From Dermatemys mawii (lineage: Eukaryota; Chordata; Testudines; Dermatemydidae): a stretch of DNA of 64,000 nucleotides. This document shows, piece by piece, positions 23,046 through 35,055 of this stretch; the stretch's first letter is position 1, and every line of letters starts with the position of its first letter. The position numbers and the translations under genes were made by a program. The notes below the pieces were generated by a model. The model made no database searches. It was not told the DNA's origin and was given only the letters and a program-made list of their open reading frames with translations. The stretch covers positions 11,537,733 through 11,601,732 of the forward strand of contig ML677333.1 of NCBI GenBank assembly GCA_007922305.1. Direction: 5' to 3'.

Positions 23046-23744
23046 TGGATTGGGGGGCTAAATTGCTCTTACATAACAGCTGAAACACTGCAAACTTTTA
23101 TTGCAAACGTAGTGCACTAAAAATCAAAAGATACTACCGTGCCATTTGATGAGCAACTTAATTTCTTCTATTCTCTCAAAATTCACAGACGATAAATTAT
23201 TTTCTTTTCCTATATTAAACTAAAATGGCTAAAACTTGAAGTCACAGTAAGAAGATATTAGAATATAAAGAGACAGCCTCGGGCTTTTATGGTTTGTATT
23301 TCATATAATTTTTCCCTGAATCTTTGAATAAATATTTCTTGCTATAATCATTTTATATTAGATTACATGCCAAAGGTTGACAGAATTACAGAACTGCTCA
23401 TTTGTGTTACTTCAAAGACAACAAAAATCAGAGTTGAGTGGATTCTAATAAATTTTAGCTGTTCAATTTTAACTGCATTGTAAATCTTTTGTAACACTGA
23501 AAGTCTGACAGCGAGTTCCAGCTTTCAGATATCTGACTCTATTTAGACAAAAACATTCCACTAAAATTTCTGTGAAATAAAGCTAACTAGGGTCAAACTA
23601 TTACTTAATGGGAGCATTACAATAGCATCTAAAGGCCCTAAATGGGACAAGACTCCACTGCACATACCCATAAAAAAAAAAAAGTCTGTACCCCAAAGAG
23701 ATAAATAAAAAAGACTGTCAATGTGTAGGTGGGAAAAAGATGTA
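23046..23744. other. Unassigned AT-rich sequence
   Basis: No gene or recognisable element seen. Confidence 0.35.
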
Positions 23745-23852
23745 TTATTATTATGTCCACTTTTCAAGTGGGGAATTGACCCCAGGAGTTTGCGGAATTG
23801 ACCCCAGTTCTCCTAAGTCCAAAGCCAATGCCTTAATCATAGAGCTTTCCTT
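23745..23852 (-). repeat. CORE-SINE-like relic, antisense
   Basis: ATTATTATTATGTCCACTTTTCAAGTGGGG followed by GGAATTGACCCCAGTTCTCCTAAGTCCAA, GCCTTAATCATAGAGC resembles the antisense tRNA-derived head of a CORE-SINE. GGAATTGACCCCAG is repeated in tandem (about 23772-23806). Confidence 0.5.
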
Positions 23853-24242
23853 TCCCTCTCAAATTACTCCTTGAAGATAATAGTGTTATTCATGTGAATA
23901 AGATCAGCAACGTGTAGACTGCAAGTCTTATCTTTGATATCTGAACTCTTAAATTAAAAAATCTCTTATTCAAAAATATCCCAAACTAATATTCTGTATG
24001 ACACAAGCCCCTTATTGTTTGTAGATTTTTATTAAAAAAAAATGAAGTTGAACACGGGTGAGAACTTTAAAGTTATATGGAAAGGAAGGAGACAATATTT
24101 TTGGATTATGCTGGTGGACTGGTGTAGTTATAGAAAAAAATCCATTGCTCCTGACAGGGAACCTTTAGAACAGAAAACAACAGCATTACCACTTCAGTTA
24201 GGAGGGAGAATGCAGCAGTCAGCAATAGCGCACCATATCTGA

Positions 24243-24368
24243 TTTTCAGGCTGTTACTGGGACAGTGTATTTCAGATTTTGTTTTTTCCCAAAGAGAATT
24301 GCTCAGCTCTCTGGTGCTCAGCACCTCTTAATATCAGGCCTGAATATTGCTCATTTAGGGTGGAAATG
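24243..24368. repeat. Dispersed repeat family D, fragment
   Basis: GTGCTCAGCACCTCTTAATATCAGGCCTGAAT resembles the GAGCACTCACAG...AAAATCAGACCC segment of the longer family D copies. Confidence 0.35.
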
Positions 24369-24879
24369 CTATTGGCAGAAGATCCTAGGCAGAAAAATAG
24401 AAGCCCTAAAAACTACACATTGTGTCCCTATATTTGATCTATGTGTTTAATAAAGCCCTGCTGTAGCATGCATCAAAAAAATTTAAATACGAAATTGAAT
24501 GCTTGTGTTTTCCCTTCCTCAAAGCAGACACTAAACATCGTAGGTAATAAGACTTAAGGTAGCAAAGACACAGTGGATTTATCTGGTATGCACCGTACTG
24601 GAGTTGTTTTCATTGCCAGAACTCTCTAAAGCCTCTGCTGCATTGCAGATGAACGTGACATCTGAGGCATTTGGATTACTGTTAAGGAGTTAATTCCCTC
24701 TATTAGATTGCTGGAATAATGCTGTGGTCCATTGGGAACCTCTGAGTGAGCCTGGAATGATAAGACAAGAGTGGAGCAATACTTGGGAATGAAATGAAAG
24801 AGCAAAGGAGGGAAGAAGGTGTTAAGACCAACAAGTGGGGATACAGCCTAGACAGTAAATGAAGACTGATGAGGGCATA
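24369..24879. other. Unassigned sequence
   Basis: No gene or recognisable element seen. Confidence 0.35.
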
Positions 24880-25482
24880 TTACACCACAGCCCTAAACTG
24901 ACCTATGTTAGGTTAACTTACAGCCACCACAGTAATTACTGCAGTGGCTGATGTCCACATGACCCTCCTATTGGTGGTGTGCATCCTTACCAGGAGTGCT
25001 TCCATCAACTGAAGAGGGACAGGGTGGAGGGCTGGGAGCCAGGGATGCTCTCAGCTACACAGACCTCCAAGCCTGGAGCCCAGCTGTCCTGCACATCCTG
25101 GGCTCTCGTCTTCCTGCTCCAGCTGGGAGCAGAGGTCAGCCACCGGGGCCTCTCAGCATGGGGAGCAGGGAGCCTCTGGGCAAGAGTCCAGCTAGGAGTG
25201 GGGAGCAGGGGCAGCCCAGCTCTAGCTGCTGGAACTGTGAAACTGACAAGACAGCCCAACAGCCAAAGTAAGTAACACAGTGTCTACAGAGCTACTTCGT
25301 CACCCTAACTACACTGTCGTAAGTGCCTGTCATGGAGGTGGAGTTGTTATGTCAGTATTGTAGGGCACTTACATCAGTGGGACAAGACTGTAGTGTGTAC
25401 ACAGACATAATTAGGTCAATGTAAGGCAGCTACATGTAGATTAACTGTTGACTTAACTGTGTAGTGGAGACCAGACCATAGT
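24880..25482. mobile_element. Non-autonomous TIR-type DNA element
   Basis: The left part (CTAAACTGACCTATGTTAGG, TTACAGCCACCACAGTAATTACTGCAGTGG, GATGTCCACATGACCCTCC) and the right part (GTAGTGTGTACACAGACATA, TTGACTTAACTGTGTAGTGGAGACCAGACC) resemble a common turtle element of about 600 bp whose ends read like CCTAACTGTGTAGTGTAGACC. CCACCACAGTAATTACTGCAGTGG is an internal palindrome. The termini are decayed and no target duplication was found. Overlapping frames at 24979-25275 on both strands come from the GC-richer interior. Confidence 0.55.
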
Positions 25483-25859
25483 GTGTGAGTGTTTAGATGA
25501 TCGTAGGAAGTGAAGGAGTTGAATTGTGTAGAGGAAAGGGTTAACCGTAGCTGACTAATATAATTTAAATGGAATTAAGTATTATGGATGCTTCTAAAAG
25601 GAGTGAGGAGTGATTGTATAATTAAAAATGTCATCTATTCCCAACTAATTAGTTGAAATAGAAGAAAGGATGTTAGGAAATAATGTACCTGTAACCATCC
25701 ATGCATGAGATCAGTGTAAGCTGCACCTGCTTAGAACCAGAGAGATCAGTTCCCAACATCTCTGAATTACCTTCCAGCAGCATGAGCTGCATACAAGATA
25801 GCCCAAGGGTCACAATAAACAAATAATTATAGGTGAAGTTTTTAGCACCACCTATACTT
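25483..25859. other. Unassigned sequence
   Basis: No gene or recognisable element seen. Confidence 0.35.
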
Positions 25860-26222
25860 AAAGTTGCCCAACACTTTCCATTCTAAGACCCTGTATGCAG
25901 TTGCTTATAACTTTGGTCCAGACAGTTAAAAGTTTTCATGACAGGTATCTGCCTCAGGCTTTTTGGGGAAGTTTCAGTTGAACTAGTTCAGCTGTTTCTG
26001 AGAAACAGACTAGGGAAAAATATGTTCTTTTACCCATGGCAAAAAAAATAAAGAAAGGAAAAAAAAGAGATCTTATAGCCATTTCATTGAGATGGTTTAA
26101 CATTTTCATGCTTTGGGCCAGGTATTTGAAATTTGGCAGAGGGATGGCCTTTGGGTCAGGATGTGCCTTTTGCTATTACAATGAAAATTTGCCCATATTT
26201 GGCCGTCATGTTTTTGAATAAA
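25860..26222 (+). repeat. Dispersed repeat family K, copy 1
   Basis: AAGACCCTGTATGCAGTTGCTTATAACTTTG, CCTCAGGCTTTTTGGGGAAGTTTCAG match 57998-58195 in order (AAGGCCCTGTTTTCAGTCACTTATAACTTTAC, CTCAGGCTGAACTTTTATG). This copy extends further, through an A-rich stretch and TTTGGGCCAGGTATTTGAAATTTGG. The open frame 26036-26221 lies inside it and is a repeat by-product. The class is unknown. Confidence 0.6.
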
Positions 26223-26499
26223 ATTAGTGTACAGAACAGAGTGTGCTCTTGGAGAGAATGAGGTTGTTGAGTGCAGCAGAAGCAGGAAGTTGTGTAGTGA
26301 ATGAGGCAGGGAACTTCAGGAAGAATAAAAATGTTCCCACATTTTTTTCTTGATCTTCAAGTGATGTCCCTGATGTGAAAGTTCTTGACCACCACCTTCC
26401 ATCTTTCACAGTTGCAACAGAGTTGTAAAACTTCTGCTCCCTTTGTTTCTGATGTAACTGGCTCTCTTTCTTGCTCTTCCTGATTTACCTCTGATCTTT

Positions 26500-27900
26500 C
26501 CTGACAGTATGAGTGCTAGAACTTAGTTGCTCTGTTATCAGTGAGCTATGTGTCCACAGAAAGATGCTATTCTTTTGCCTAGGGTCTCAAGTAGTTGTGC
26601 TCTTTTTAAATTTATTCTTCTCATCATCACTTTGTTCATACTTTTGGCTATCCAGCAAATTTTTAGCATTCTTCTATAACCCCAGTCTTGAACTCTAGAG
26701 TCCTTTTTACATGTCCATCTCTCACATGAGATGATCATACACAGTACTTTAACAATCCAGTGCAGATTAACAGTTTTAACTTTCAACAGCACAGAAGTCT
26801 TCGGAAGTTGGATACATTTCTTGCAAGCCGTATGCTGGTCTTGATTTTGTCACATCTTCATCTGATGTTATTAGACTCCCTAAGTAGTGGAAATTATTCA
26901 CTTATTCCACAATTTGGCCATGGAGGTACAGCGGTCGCCTATCTTGTGCTTTGTTGTGTTTAATTATTATCATACTTTTAACTTCCTAACATTGACCATT
27001 ATTCTGTATTTCTTGTGGGCACTGTTCACATCAATGAGCATGTTCTGAAGTTCTTCCTTAATTGAAGCAATACAAACTAAACTATGTTGTCAGTAAATCT
27101 TACGTTGTTTATGTGTACACCACTGACCTGTAGGCCATAGTTGGTGTCTTCTAAATTTTTCCTCATTATATTTTCTATGTTAAATAGTTACAGAGTTAGA
27201 ATACAACCTAGGCATAGACCATTTTTGATGCTGCAATACTCAAATTGTTCATACTTTGTTCATATTTCTGCTTTCTGTCTCCAGTCCGGCTTTATATTAA
27301 TTATAGATTTGAGGAGTTAATACTGCATTCTCATAATCCACAAAATACATATAAAATTTCTCTTTGTAAGTCAAGGCAATGATTGCCTCCCTTGTGCCTA
27401 GAAGATGTTGGAAACCAACCTAACTTCTGCTAATTCTTGTCTTGAGATGTTGGCACATTCATGTACTGACTATGTTGAACAAAACTTTAAGTGTGTGGAT
27501 TATTATAGTTTGATGTTGCTCACGTTTTCTAGCATTATTAACCTTCAGTAGAGGAATGAAGACTGACCTCTTGAAGTTCCCTAGAAGTTCTCCTTGTGTG
27601 TATCTGATAAGTTTTTGAAACTCCATTTGGGTTTTGTAACATTTCCTCGCTTTATACTTTTTAGCACTCTTTCTAGTTCCTGCATTGTCATCTGCAGTTC
27701 TGCTTATCCACTTTCAAGGCCTATATCTAACAATTTTTCAGGATTGTCTAAAAGTTCCTTCACATATTCCATTCATCTTTCCAAAAATCTGTTGGTTTTG
27801 TTGCACACTCTGCCATCCTTAGTTTTAATAGAGCTAATTCCTTTTCTTGACTTCTTGATTTGTTTCATGGTTCTTTTTATGGTGTGATGAATCTTTGTAG
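26500..27900 (-). pseudogene. Degraded LINE reverse-transcriptase gene, RTE/BovB-like, minus strand
   Basis: A decayed reverse transcriptase can be traced along the minus strand. ISLISHASKVLLNIV (region 0-1 style text) lies near 27.5-27.4 kb. The catalytic box is reduced to RFTDNIV where RYADDIV is expected (about 27.09 kb). EELQNMLIDVN and KKYRIMVNVRKLKV follow near 27.05-26.98 kb. The C-terminal YRRMLKICW...NKVMMRRIN segment lies in an open frame at 26538-26792. These segments and their order fit a LINE reverse transcriptase of the RTE/BovB kind; the family name is from memory. Many stops and shifts make it dead, and the catalytic aspartates are altered. Plus-strand frames at 27594-28216 are mostly its shadows. 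Confidence 0.7.
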
Positions 27901-28225
27901 TTGTGTCTGGTTTCTCACTGCCTGGCTTCAAGTACAACCCACAGTCTTTAGCCGTGTCTTTATTTTACTCATCTAAACTGTGCTTCATGGTCTACACTGG
28001 TATTTATACACATCAAGGGGAGCTACAGAGGCACATACATGGCACACCACTGAGAAAAGGATTCAGTGCAGATACACCCATAGAATTCATATATTTCATG
28101 TTGCAATTTTCATCATTCCAAGATGTTTCATTTTCAGTTTTCCAATAGCTAATTATATACAGGATGCCTGGTCACTCACATCACTCTCATATTTAAGTAA
28201 ATTAAATGCACTCTGAAGGACTGAT

Positions 28226-28545
28226 TCTACACCTGCTTCTGCCATAGAGTTCCTACGTGATGATGGAAAAGTCATGTGAATCAAAATGTTCATAGTTGAC
28301 CACCAATTTGTGTTCCTAATATTCTGGGTTCCCAACATGAGATACCCAGGGCCAGATTTGTACAACTGCTGAGCACTCACAGCTGCAACTGAAGGTGACT
28401 GGGTCTATCCCTTGAACATATGGAATGCTATAAAATGCTAACTTCTTTGAAAATCAGACCCTATGTGTTTCAATCTGGGCACTGAAAATCAGTGAATGCT
28501 TTTAACATTTTTGGCCTTAACCCCTCTGGGCTTCAATTCTGTAGA
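28226..28545. repeat. Dispersed repeat family D, longest copy
   Basis: It shares GAGTTCCTACGTGAT, TTCTGGGTTCCCAACATGAGA, GAGCACTCACAGCTGCAACTGAAG and GAAAATCAGACCCTATGTG with 2016-2268. The right end (GGCCTTAACCCCTCTGGGCTTCA...TAGATATAAAATCACC) looks like a MIR-type core, hinting at a CORE-SINE origin. Confidence 0.55.
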
Positions 28546-30096
28546 TATAAAATCACCTAAACAGACAGGGGAGTTATGATGATAAATAAATGTTTGTGAA
28601 GCATTCCATTACTATACTGAGACTTCCGTCCACACACAGTTTCCCCACTGTCTGCACCCTGCAGAGCTGAGAGTGAAATAAGAAATCTAACAAACAAGCA
28701 TCCAATCTAACCACACTAGCAGCCAAAGGTTGTGGCCAACATCCAAGTGCAATAGAACTGTCTATATAACTCAAATTATAACTCTCACACTGGCCCAGCA
28801 GTAAACAAAAGTCCTATCCTGAGCAATTTTTATTTAGGTAGGGATGGAAAAAATTTTCATAAGAAATAATTCAACAAATTTGCTTCCATTTCTATTTACC
28901 AAATAGTTGACAACAGCATATAATTTTCTTAAGTGGTTTATAATTTAAGATTAATTGATAACTTGTTCATGGATTTTGTTTATGTATTCCATGGTTTGAA
29001 AATTATAGCACAGTTGTGACAATTCACATGTTATTTTTTCTGTTGTGTCTTGGCTCCCTACACAACGTTAAGAACATGGAGACCCCAACACTGGCACAGT
29101 TGGATTCCAAATAACTGGGTTCATTAAATATGTACAAATATACAATGCCTAACTACACCTCTGTACTGGCAGGATTCTGATGCTTCTGCGATAGAAGACA
29201 GGGAGGTCCACTAGAGGGCTCTCAAACTATTTAAAGGGATATTAACCAATTCCTAAATACACTAAAGTTTCTGTTCTCTGGTGAAATATAATTTATCTGT
29301 GATTTATTATTTGTTGCTGGTAGCCACCCTATGTGCTAAATGCTATACAAACACAGGAGGTCTGATATTTGCCCCATATAGTTTACATTAAGTGAACATT
29401 TGCTGTGAATGTTTGTGGAATGAAAACCTGAAATTCATATTCCAGAGCTATTCAAGGTGAATGTCAATCTTCTGGGAGTGTTTTCTGGTCTAGTAAAACT
29501 TGGTCAGATCAAGGTTTGTGGAAAGTGAACACAGGTGAAGTCAATCAGTTTTACACTATACTGACACATTCACCCAACTTTAGTTAAAGCTTTTCTACAC
29601 TGGCACTTCTGGAGTTAATGGTAACAGAGGAACCAGTTGTGGTTCAGCTAAGGAAAAAGGTAATCAAAAAAAAATTCCCATTTTATTGTCTCAAATATTG
29701 TCTCAAAGTTGCTGCACTGGGGGAAAATCATCTCACCTTGCAGCATGCTCAGTACACACACTCTGTTGCATTAAGTATCAAGAGACTTTCAGAAAACTGA
29801 ATTCCTCATACACCAAGGAGACTAAAAGTACTTCAAGTAGGAAGGAAGCAGTGTTGGTGATCTCACTGTAGTATTTCTAGGAACGATGACTCATGCAGCC
29901 TGCCCAAATATAGAATTGCTGCAAGAAAACTAGCCTTTAATTGATGCAGCTTTTTCTTCTCTTAGGGAAAAGAGTCTCAAGTTTCTCTTAAAAGAAAAAT
30001 TGAGATGCCAGCTTTCCTTTTTAAACAGATCAAGTATACTTCATCAAAATTATCTAGCAGTGGAGACAGTGCATAGAAAACAGTACAGAAACTCCT
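28546..30096. other. Unassigned AT-rich sequence
   Basis: No supported gene. Near 29330 GTGCTAAATGCTATACAAACACAGG resembles the 3' part of a CORE-SINE/LINE relic but is too short to classify. Confidence 0.35.
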
Positions 30097-30242
30097 GGAC
30101 CCAAACCTGCAAAGCACTTAACTTTAGGCAAATGAGTTGTCCCATTGATGTCAGCATACTAATGTCCTGGGAAATCATTTTTTCTGAAATCAATTGAATA
30201 TTCCTGTGCTTAAAATATGCTTAAGTGCGTATCTGGTCCAAG
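30097..30242. repeat. Family P1 copy
   Basis: CCTGCAAAGCACTTAACTTTAGGCAAATGAGTTGTCCCATTG, then TGCTTAAAATATGCTTAAGTGCG at the other end. The outer arms are inverted partners around a centre of about 75 nt. Confidence 0.55.
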
Positions 30243-30879
30243 GTCGTTTTTGTTGTACTAAATTCATCATTGGTGTAATTCAATTGACTTCTATTGCATT
30301 GCTGCATGACCTCACCATCTCCTTCTTGGTGGATGATCACAAGGCTGCAAGGTGCCCAGAATGATCAGCTAGATACAAGCTCAGTAACAACAGAACACAT
30401 GTTTAATATGGAAAGAGAGTACAGAGGCAGCTTCCCTTCTGTTGCTGACTCCAAAAACACTTTCACTATCCCAGGCAGGAAACATGCCCCTTTTGCTGAC
30501 TTTCCTTTTAAGGTCACTACTTTAGTCAGGTGTCCTAGTTCTCTTGGAGGAGCTACACACTTTGGGTGCTGTCTATGGATGTGTCACACATACAGACCCA
30601 GCCCACACAGTAACTCTGCCACACTGCTACACACTGGAGATAAATTTAGCCAATAGGATTGATGTGGGGTAAATAAAGCGTAGACCTCCATAAAGCCTTA
30701 CAGATATTTTCTTATTCATCAATATTTTTATTCACCAGCTTCAACCAGTTTGATGTATATGCAGGCCAGGAAAGATTAACCATTAAAATGTTGCTATGAG
30801 AAAAATAACATTTCTATATGTACTGGGCATAAATACTTACCCAGACCAGAGTGGCTTTGATTATCATATAAGCAGCCTT
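30243..30879. other. Unassigned sequence
   Basis: One plus-strand open frame of 120 codons (30294-30656) shows no recognisable domain, membrane segment or splice context, so I do not call it a gene. Confidence 0.35.
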
Positions 30880-30957
30880 TACATCTGTGTAACTCCATTG
30901 ACTTCAACGGCATTACTCTTGATTTATACTAGTGTAAATGGGAGGAGAATCAGGACT
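30880..30957. repeat. Short palindromic repeat family P2, copy
   Basis: TGTGTAACTCCATTGACTTCAACGGCATTACTCTTGATTTATACTAGTGTAAATGGGAGGAGAATCAGG. The halves TAACTCCATTGACTTCAA and the following inverted GGCATTAC are the P2 centre; GATTTATAC.AGTGTAAAT...GAATCAGG is its right arm. Related copies lie near 6.6, 31.3, 38.2, 38.4 and 53.0 kb. Confidence 0.55.
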
Positions 30958-31315
30958 GGATATTTTAAAAGCCTGGGATTGCAGCCAAGGCATCCATCTA
31001 CACCCGCTTCCCATCTATGCTTAAAAAGTGTCTTTTAATAGGGTAGAAACTGAGCTGAAGTTGAATCAGTTTACATGTCGGCTATACTTAATTTTAACAC
31101 TCTTTGGCACCAGACCACAAAGACTAACCACACTGTGTTACAAACTGATTAGGTTGCACTGTGTTTATACATGTTTGAAGAAGATTCTGAACCTATCACT
31201 TACTGTACCTTAGATTTTTTTTTCAAAACAAGGTCCTTGGATTATCCAGTTAGGCATGCTTTAAAATATATTTTTCCACAAATTAAACCTTGCTATATAT
31301 TAGTTAAAAATAAGA

Positions 31316-31402
31316 GCCAGATGCTCCTCCGGTGAACACCAGCATAACTCCATTCACTTCTGTGGTACTATGATGATTTGCACCCGTTGAGGATCTGTCC
31401 CC
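31316..31402. repeat. Family P2 copy
   Basis: GAGCCAGATGCTCC, ACACCAGCATAACTCCATTCACTTCTGTGGTACTATGATGATTTGCACC, GAGGATCTG keeps the order of P2 words. Confidence 0.45.
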
Positions 31403-32355
31403 GATTATCCACAGATTCCCCCTCCCTCTCTCTTCATAAGCTCAGATGTGTGCAGAAGTCGAAAGCTTTGAAGATGGAAAGCACTACTTAAGTGCTAAGT
31501 ATTTTATTTTATTACTGTTATTAACCCTGCAGGAGCTCGCTCTCGTTAAAATCAGTTGCTATAGGAATATTGACAACAGTAACTTGTCTGGCCAATATGT
31601 TCTCTTATTCCTCTTGGAACTAAAACATGCCCTTAAACCAAAGTTACTATCAGCTGTAAAAATACTATGTACTTTGCAGAAAGGAAGCAATTAAATATAT
31701 GCATTCTGCAAACACCTGAGTAGCCCAAATGGCATTGCATTCATACTTAAGACGCAATGAAAGGAAGCAGCATTTTGAAAAAAATTATTTTGTTAGAGTG
31801 GCATGGCACTACAGGAGTTTCTGCCAAACCTTTAGGATAACAGCGTTATTGGTTTGGCTTGCCAGAACTCAAATAGGGCATATTTAAATGTAAAACAAAA
31901 TGCGATATATTTCTTTAAAGACTTGACTTTTTTCCAGAAGTTGAGGCCTAAGTTCTTTATGCATGCATCTCTTCCCTCTGTCTTTAAAGGCTGACCAGCT
32001 GTCCCCACCAATCTTAAGTCTTTGGAGGCCTGCCAAAGTAGACATTGCCTCCCAATCCAGCAGAAGGATTTTCAGGGAAGCGACAAAGCCCTCCCCTGAG
32101 CAGAGTTCCCTGTGGTGCACAACTGAAGAAATCAGGTTGTGACTAAGCAAAATGTTTAGCAATTGCTTTTTCCGCTAGTTCTTGTTGTATTCACAATTTT
32201 CGTTTCCTAAAAATGGCTACCATTTCCCATCATTTAGAAAGGAGTCTAAAGCTACCCAATTGGATTTACTCTACTTGTGCCCTCTCTAAGATGGCCACCA
32301 CTGCACTAGTGGGAAGGTATGACATTCCGGGATGCAACCCATACTGGTGAAGGAC
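31403..32355. other. Unassigned sequence
   Basis: No gene or clear repeat. Open frames (31446-31694 plus, 31884-32162 minus) show no domain. Confidence 0.35.
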
Positions 32356-33500
32356 TGGTTCACCACCTGCACTGCAACCTGGGTGTAAAGCAACCTGGGG
32401 TGCTTCACAATGCCTTGTTGCTGTGGCTCCCAACCTGGGCTCCTCACAAACAGCCAAACAATCTGCAGGACTCTCCCTGAGTCTCTGTGTATGGATACGG
32501 TTCTGGTTCAGCAACTCTGATCCCAACAGCCTGTCAAGTATCAGTCACACTCTGGCTCCCACCAGCATTGGTTATTATTTGCAGGGCAATACCAACACAC
32601 TCCCACTCCTGAATTTCCCCCCAAAAAATGTGTGTTCTACACTGTCCAGTGCTCTCCTGGAGAGTTCAGATGTTTTAGGTCTGTTGTGCCTGTAAGAGAA
32701 CAATGTACAACAACTTGCTACCTTAAATTGAGTTAACCACACAGTTCACAACACTGGATTAATTTTGATGGAAGAAAAAAAAACGTTTATTTAACTAAAG
32801 AAGATAGGACTTTATGCCATTAAAGTCAGAAATTGTGACAAGAAATATAAAGATAAAACACTTCCTAGTACTGAAACTTTACAAACTCAGCTTAGTTCAA
32901 AGTAAAATTTTCACCACATCCTTCCAACAGCATTACTGACCAATCGGGAGGCCATGATCCCTCCCAAAGTCAAGGAGCTGGATTATTTTGTCTTCTTAGG
33001 TTGAAAAGAGACATAGGGAGAGGTAACTATAAATGTGTGGAGCAAAAACACACCAACTTCAATCACCATATGAAACACATTTTCCTGAGAGTGACCCTTA
33101 GATAAAGTTCTTTCCAAGGAGACATGGAGTCTTCTGGAGAAGAAGTGTTATGCTGTGTCTTCTCACCTGTGTATGCTGAAATGTAGATTTTCTTTATCTT
33201 CTATCTTTGCTCTCTTGATGTCTGAGGATTCTGTTTACAGTTTATATGCAAATTGATGTGAACACACAGCCTATTGTTTAAGCTAGGTTTGCATGACCAT
33301 AACTGGGGCCATGTGAATTTGCACATGTGCTTTTAACATCATATGAGGAGATTTCAGACTCATAATTTCATAATGTTGCTACACATGTTTCACCATTTTA
33401 TTGACCAGTGAATTATTAGTTTTCAAAGATAATTCACAAGGCATATTTTGTACATAGATTATTACAAAAGTGTTTAGGGTGTCAATAGAGGGGTGCATGC
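32356..33500. mobile_element. LTR-like family L, copy B
   Basis: About 1.15 kb with the same ordered landmarks as copy A: CACCACCTGCACTGCAACCTGGG start; CTCACAAACAGCCAAA; CTCCCACCAGCATTGGTTA; CCAACACACTCCCACTCC; CCAGTGCTCTCCTGGAGAG; an A-rich middle with TGTGACAAG; TTGACCAGTGAATTATTAG; CAAGGCATATTTTGTACAT; GAGGGGTGCATG. Two copies alignable over their whole length support a real mobile unit. It has no coding content. Confidence 0.6.
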
Positions 33501-33684
33501 ACTCCCAGAGTGTGCTCACAGCACACCTGCAAAACCTTAATTATGACTTCATGCTTTCCACACAAACACATAACACCATTGTCACTTGTGTACCTGTCAA
33601 CACTGAATATTTGCTACTATTGCTGTGGTTTTATGTTATACTCTGAGTGAGATTAATTTGTGCAAAGCAGTAGTAGTAATAATG
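33501..33684. other. Unassigned sequence
   Basis: Nothing recognisable. Confidence 0.3.
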
Positions 33685-33765
33685 ACACTAAGTTCTTACA
33701 TGGGGCTTTTCATCAGTAGATCTCTAAACACTTTACAAAGGAGGTCTGCATGTTTCCTTATCAGC
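33685..33765. repeat. CORE-SINE-like fragment
   Basis: CTTTTCATCAGTAGATCTCTAAACACTTTACAAAGGAGGTCTGCATG matches, from memory, a common sauropsid CORE-SINE/LINE 3' block with the words ATCAGTAGATCTC and CTTTACAAAGGAGGT. Confidence 0.5.
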
Positions 33766-35055
33766 TAGGGGCAGAATGCAGTTCCAAATTCAGTGGAAAT
33801 GTGCTGTGTGGTCATTAAGAGGTGTCCTATAAGTTGGTATTTCTATGAATCTCAGAGTTTGTATTGAGGACATTGTCATACTTCGCCATCTTTTTAGACG
33901 ATTTTTGATTAAGTAGTTATATTAATGCATTCCCTTTTCACCACCATGTTCTTTTAGAACAGAGAGCAAACTACACGGAGATGAGTGAAAATGTAAATAA
34001 GTATTGTGAACAGAGCTACTTCAGAACAATTCACCAAAAGTTGTATTGACCAATTCATTCTCATTATGAAAAAATTTGCTGAATATTCCAACCATCTGCC
34101 TTATAGCTAAACATAAAGTAATGCTCTTCTGACACCTTTCAAACATGGATATCATGGGTCATGCTTTTTCAGGAAGATGTAGGTTTTTGCTTTGTACATT
34201 CCATTAAACAGAGTTGTATTCATCTTACACTTAGCTGTGTCTGTTTACTTCTCTTTCTTCAACATATAGGAAAATTAATAACAAAAGAGCTTTCTATCAA
34301 TTTCAAGAGGGGATCAGCACAATTATCTGCAGGGAGAATTCATCTCCTAGTTTTTGAAAAAAATGAAGCTACGGAAAGTACTCTGAAAGAATTTCTACTT
34401 TTCCAGTTCTTCTGTCCAGCTTTCTAGCTGCTAGAAAAAGAATCTTGGCTCTAACATGAAAATGTCTAGTACAGACATCTGAATAAAGGCTGTATCAGAG
34501 CGTGGAACACCAAAGTTACACCCTATTGAGATATTCTTTCTAGAGCATCAGTGAAACAGTCTGCCCCTGAGGATTTTAGAAATATGCCACTATAGAAGAT
34601 TGATCAAAATGATTCTGAAATCAAGAGGATACTGCTAAATGGATTCTTATAGTGCTTACAGCGAGAAATCTTTCAGAAACCTGCTCTTGAAAACTACATG
34701 TGGGAAATTTCAAATGCTATATAAAACTCTTTCACTAGAGCACTAGTAATTAAAATGAGACCACCATTAGTTATGTTCTTTGGAAGTGGCTGATTCCCTG
34801 GATGTTCAAAGGTCCTTTTTATCCCTACAAAATCACACCTGGGTTTGGAATATCCTACCTTCTCTATTTCCGAGCTACAGACTGTAGACATCAGACATGA
34901 CAGCATCACTAGTCTTCTCTGTTCTGGCAGAGTCTGCTCCTTTGTTGAGGAATACTGTGAAGTGTTCAGTTCGTGTTTAGAATTGTGCAGTTCTTTTAGA
35001 GGTTCAGGAAAAAGTGAGGAATCCTTGAATTTGAAAGCCTTCCAAGTACAGGTGG
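33766..35055. other. Unassigned AT-rich sequence
   Basis: No gene. The open frame 34845-35126 runs across the start of the CR1 copy in the wrong frame. Confidence 0.35.

Noticed and set aside
26036..26221. Small basic protein-like frame beginning MAKKIKKGKK
   Set aside because: It starts in an A-rich stretch of dispersed repeat family K; the basic start is due to AAA/AAG runs.
30294..30656. Plus-strand frame of 120 codons
   Set aside because: No domain, no codon or splice evidence; could be chance in non-coding DNA.
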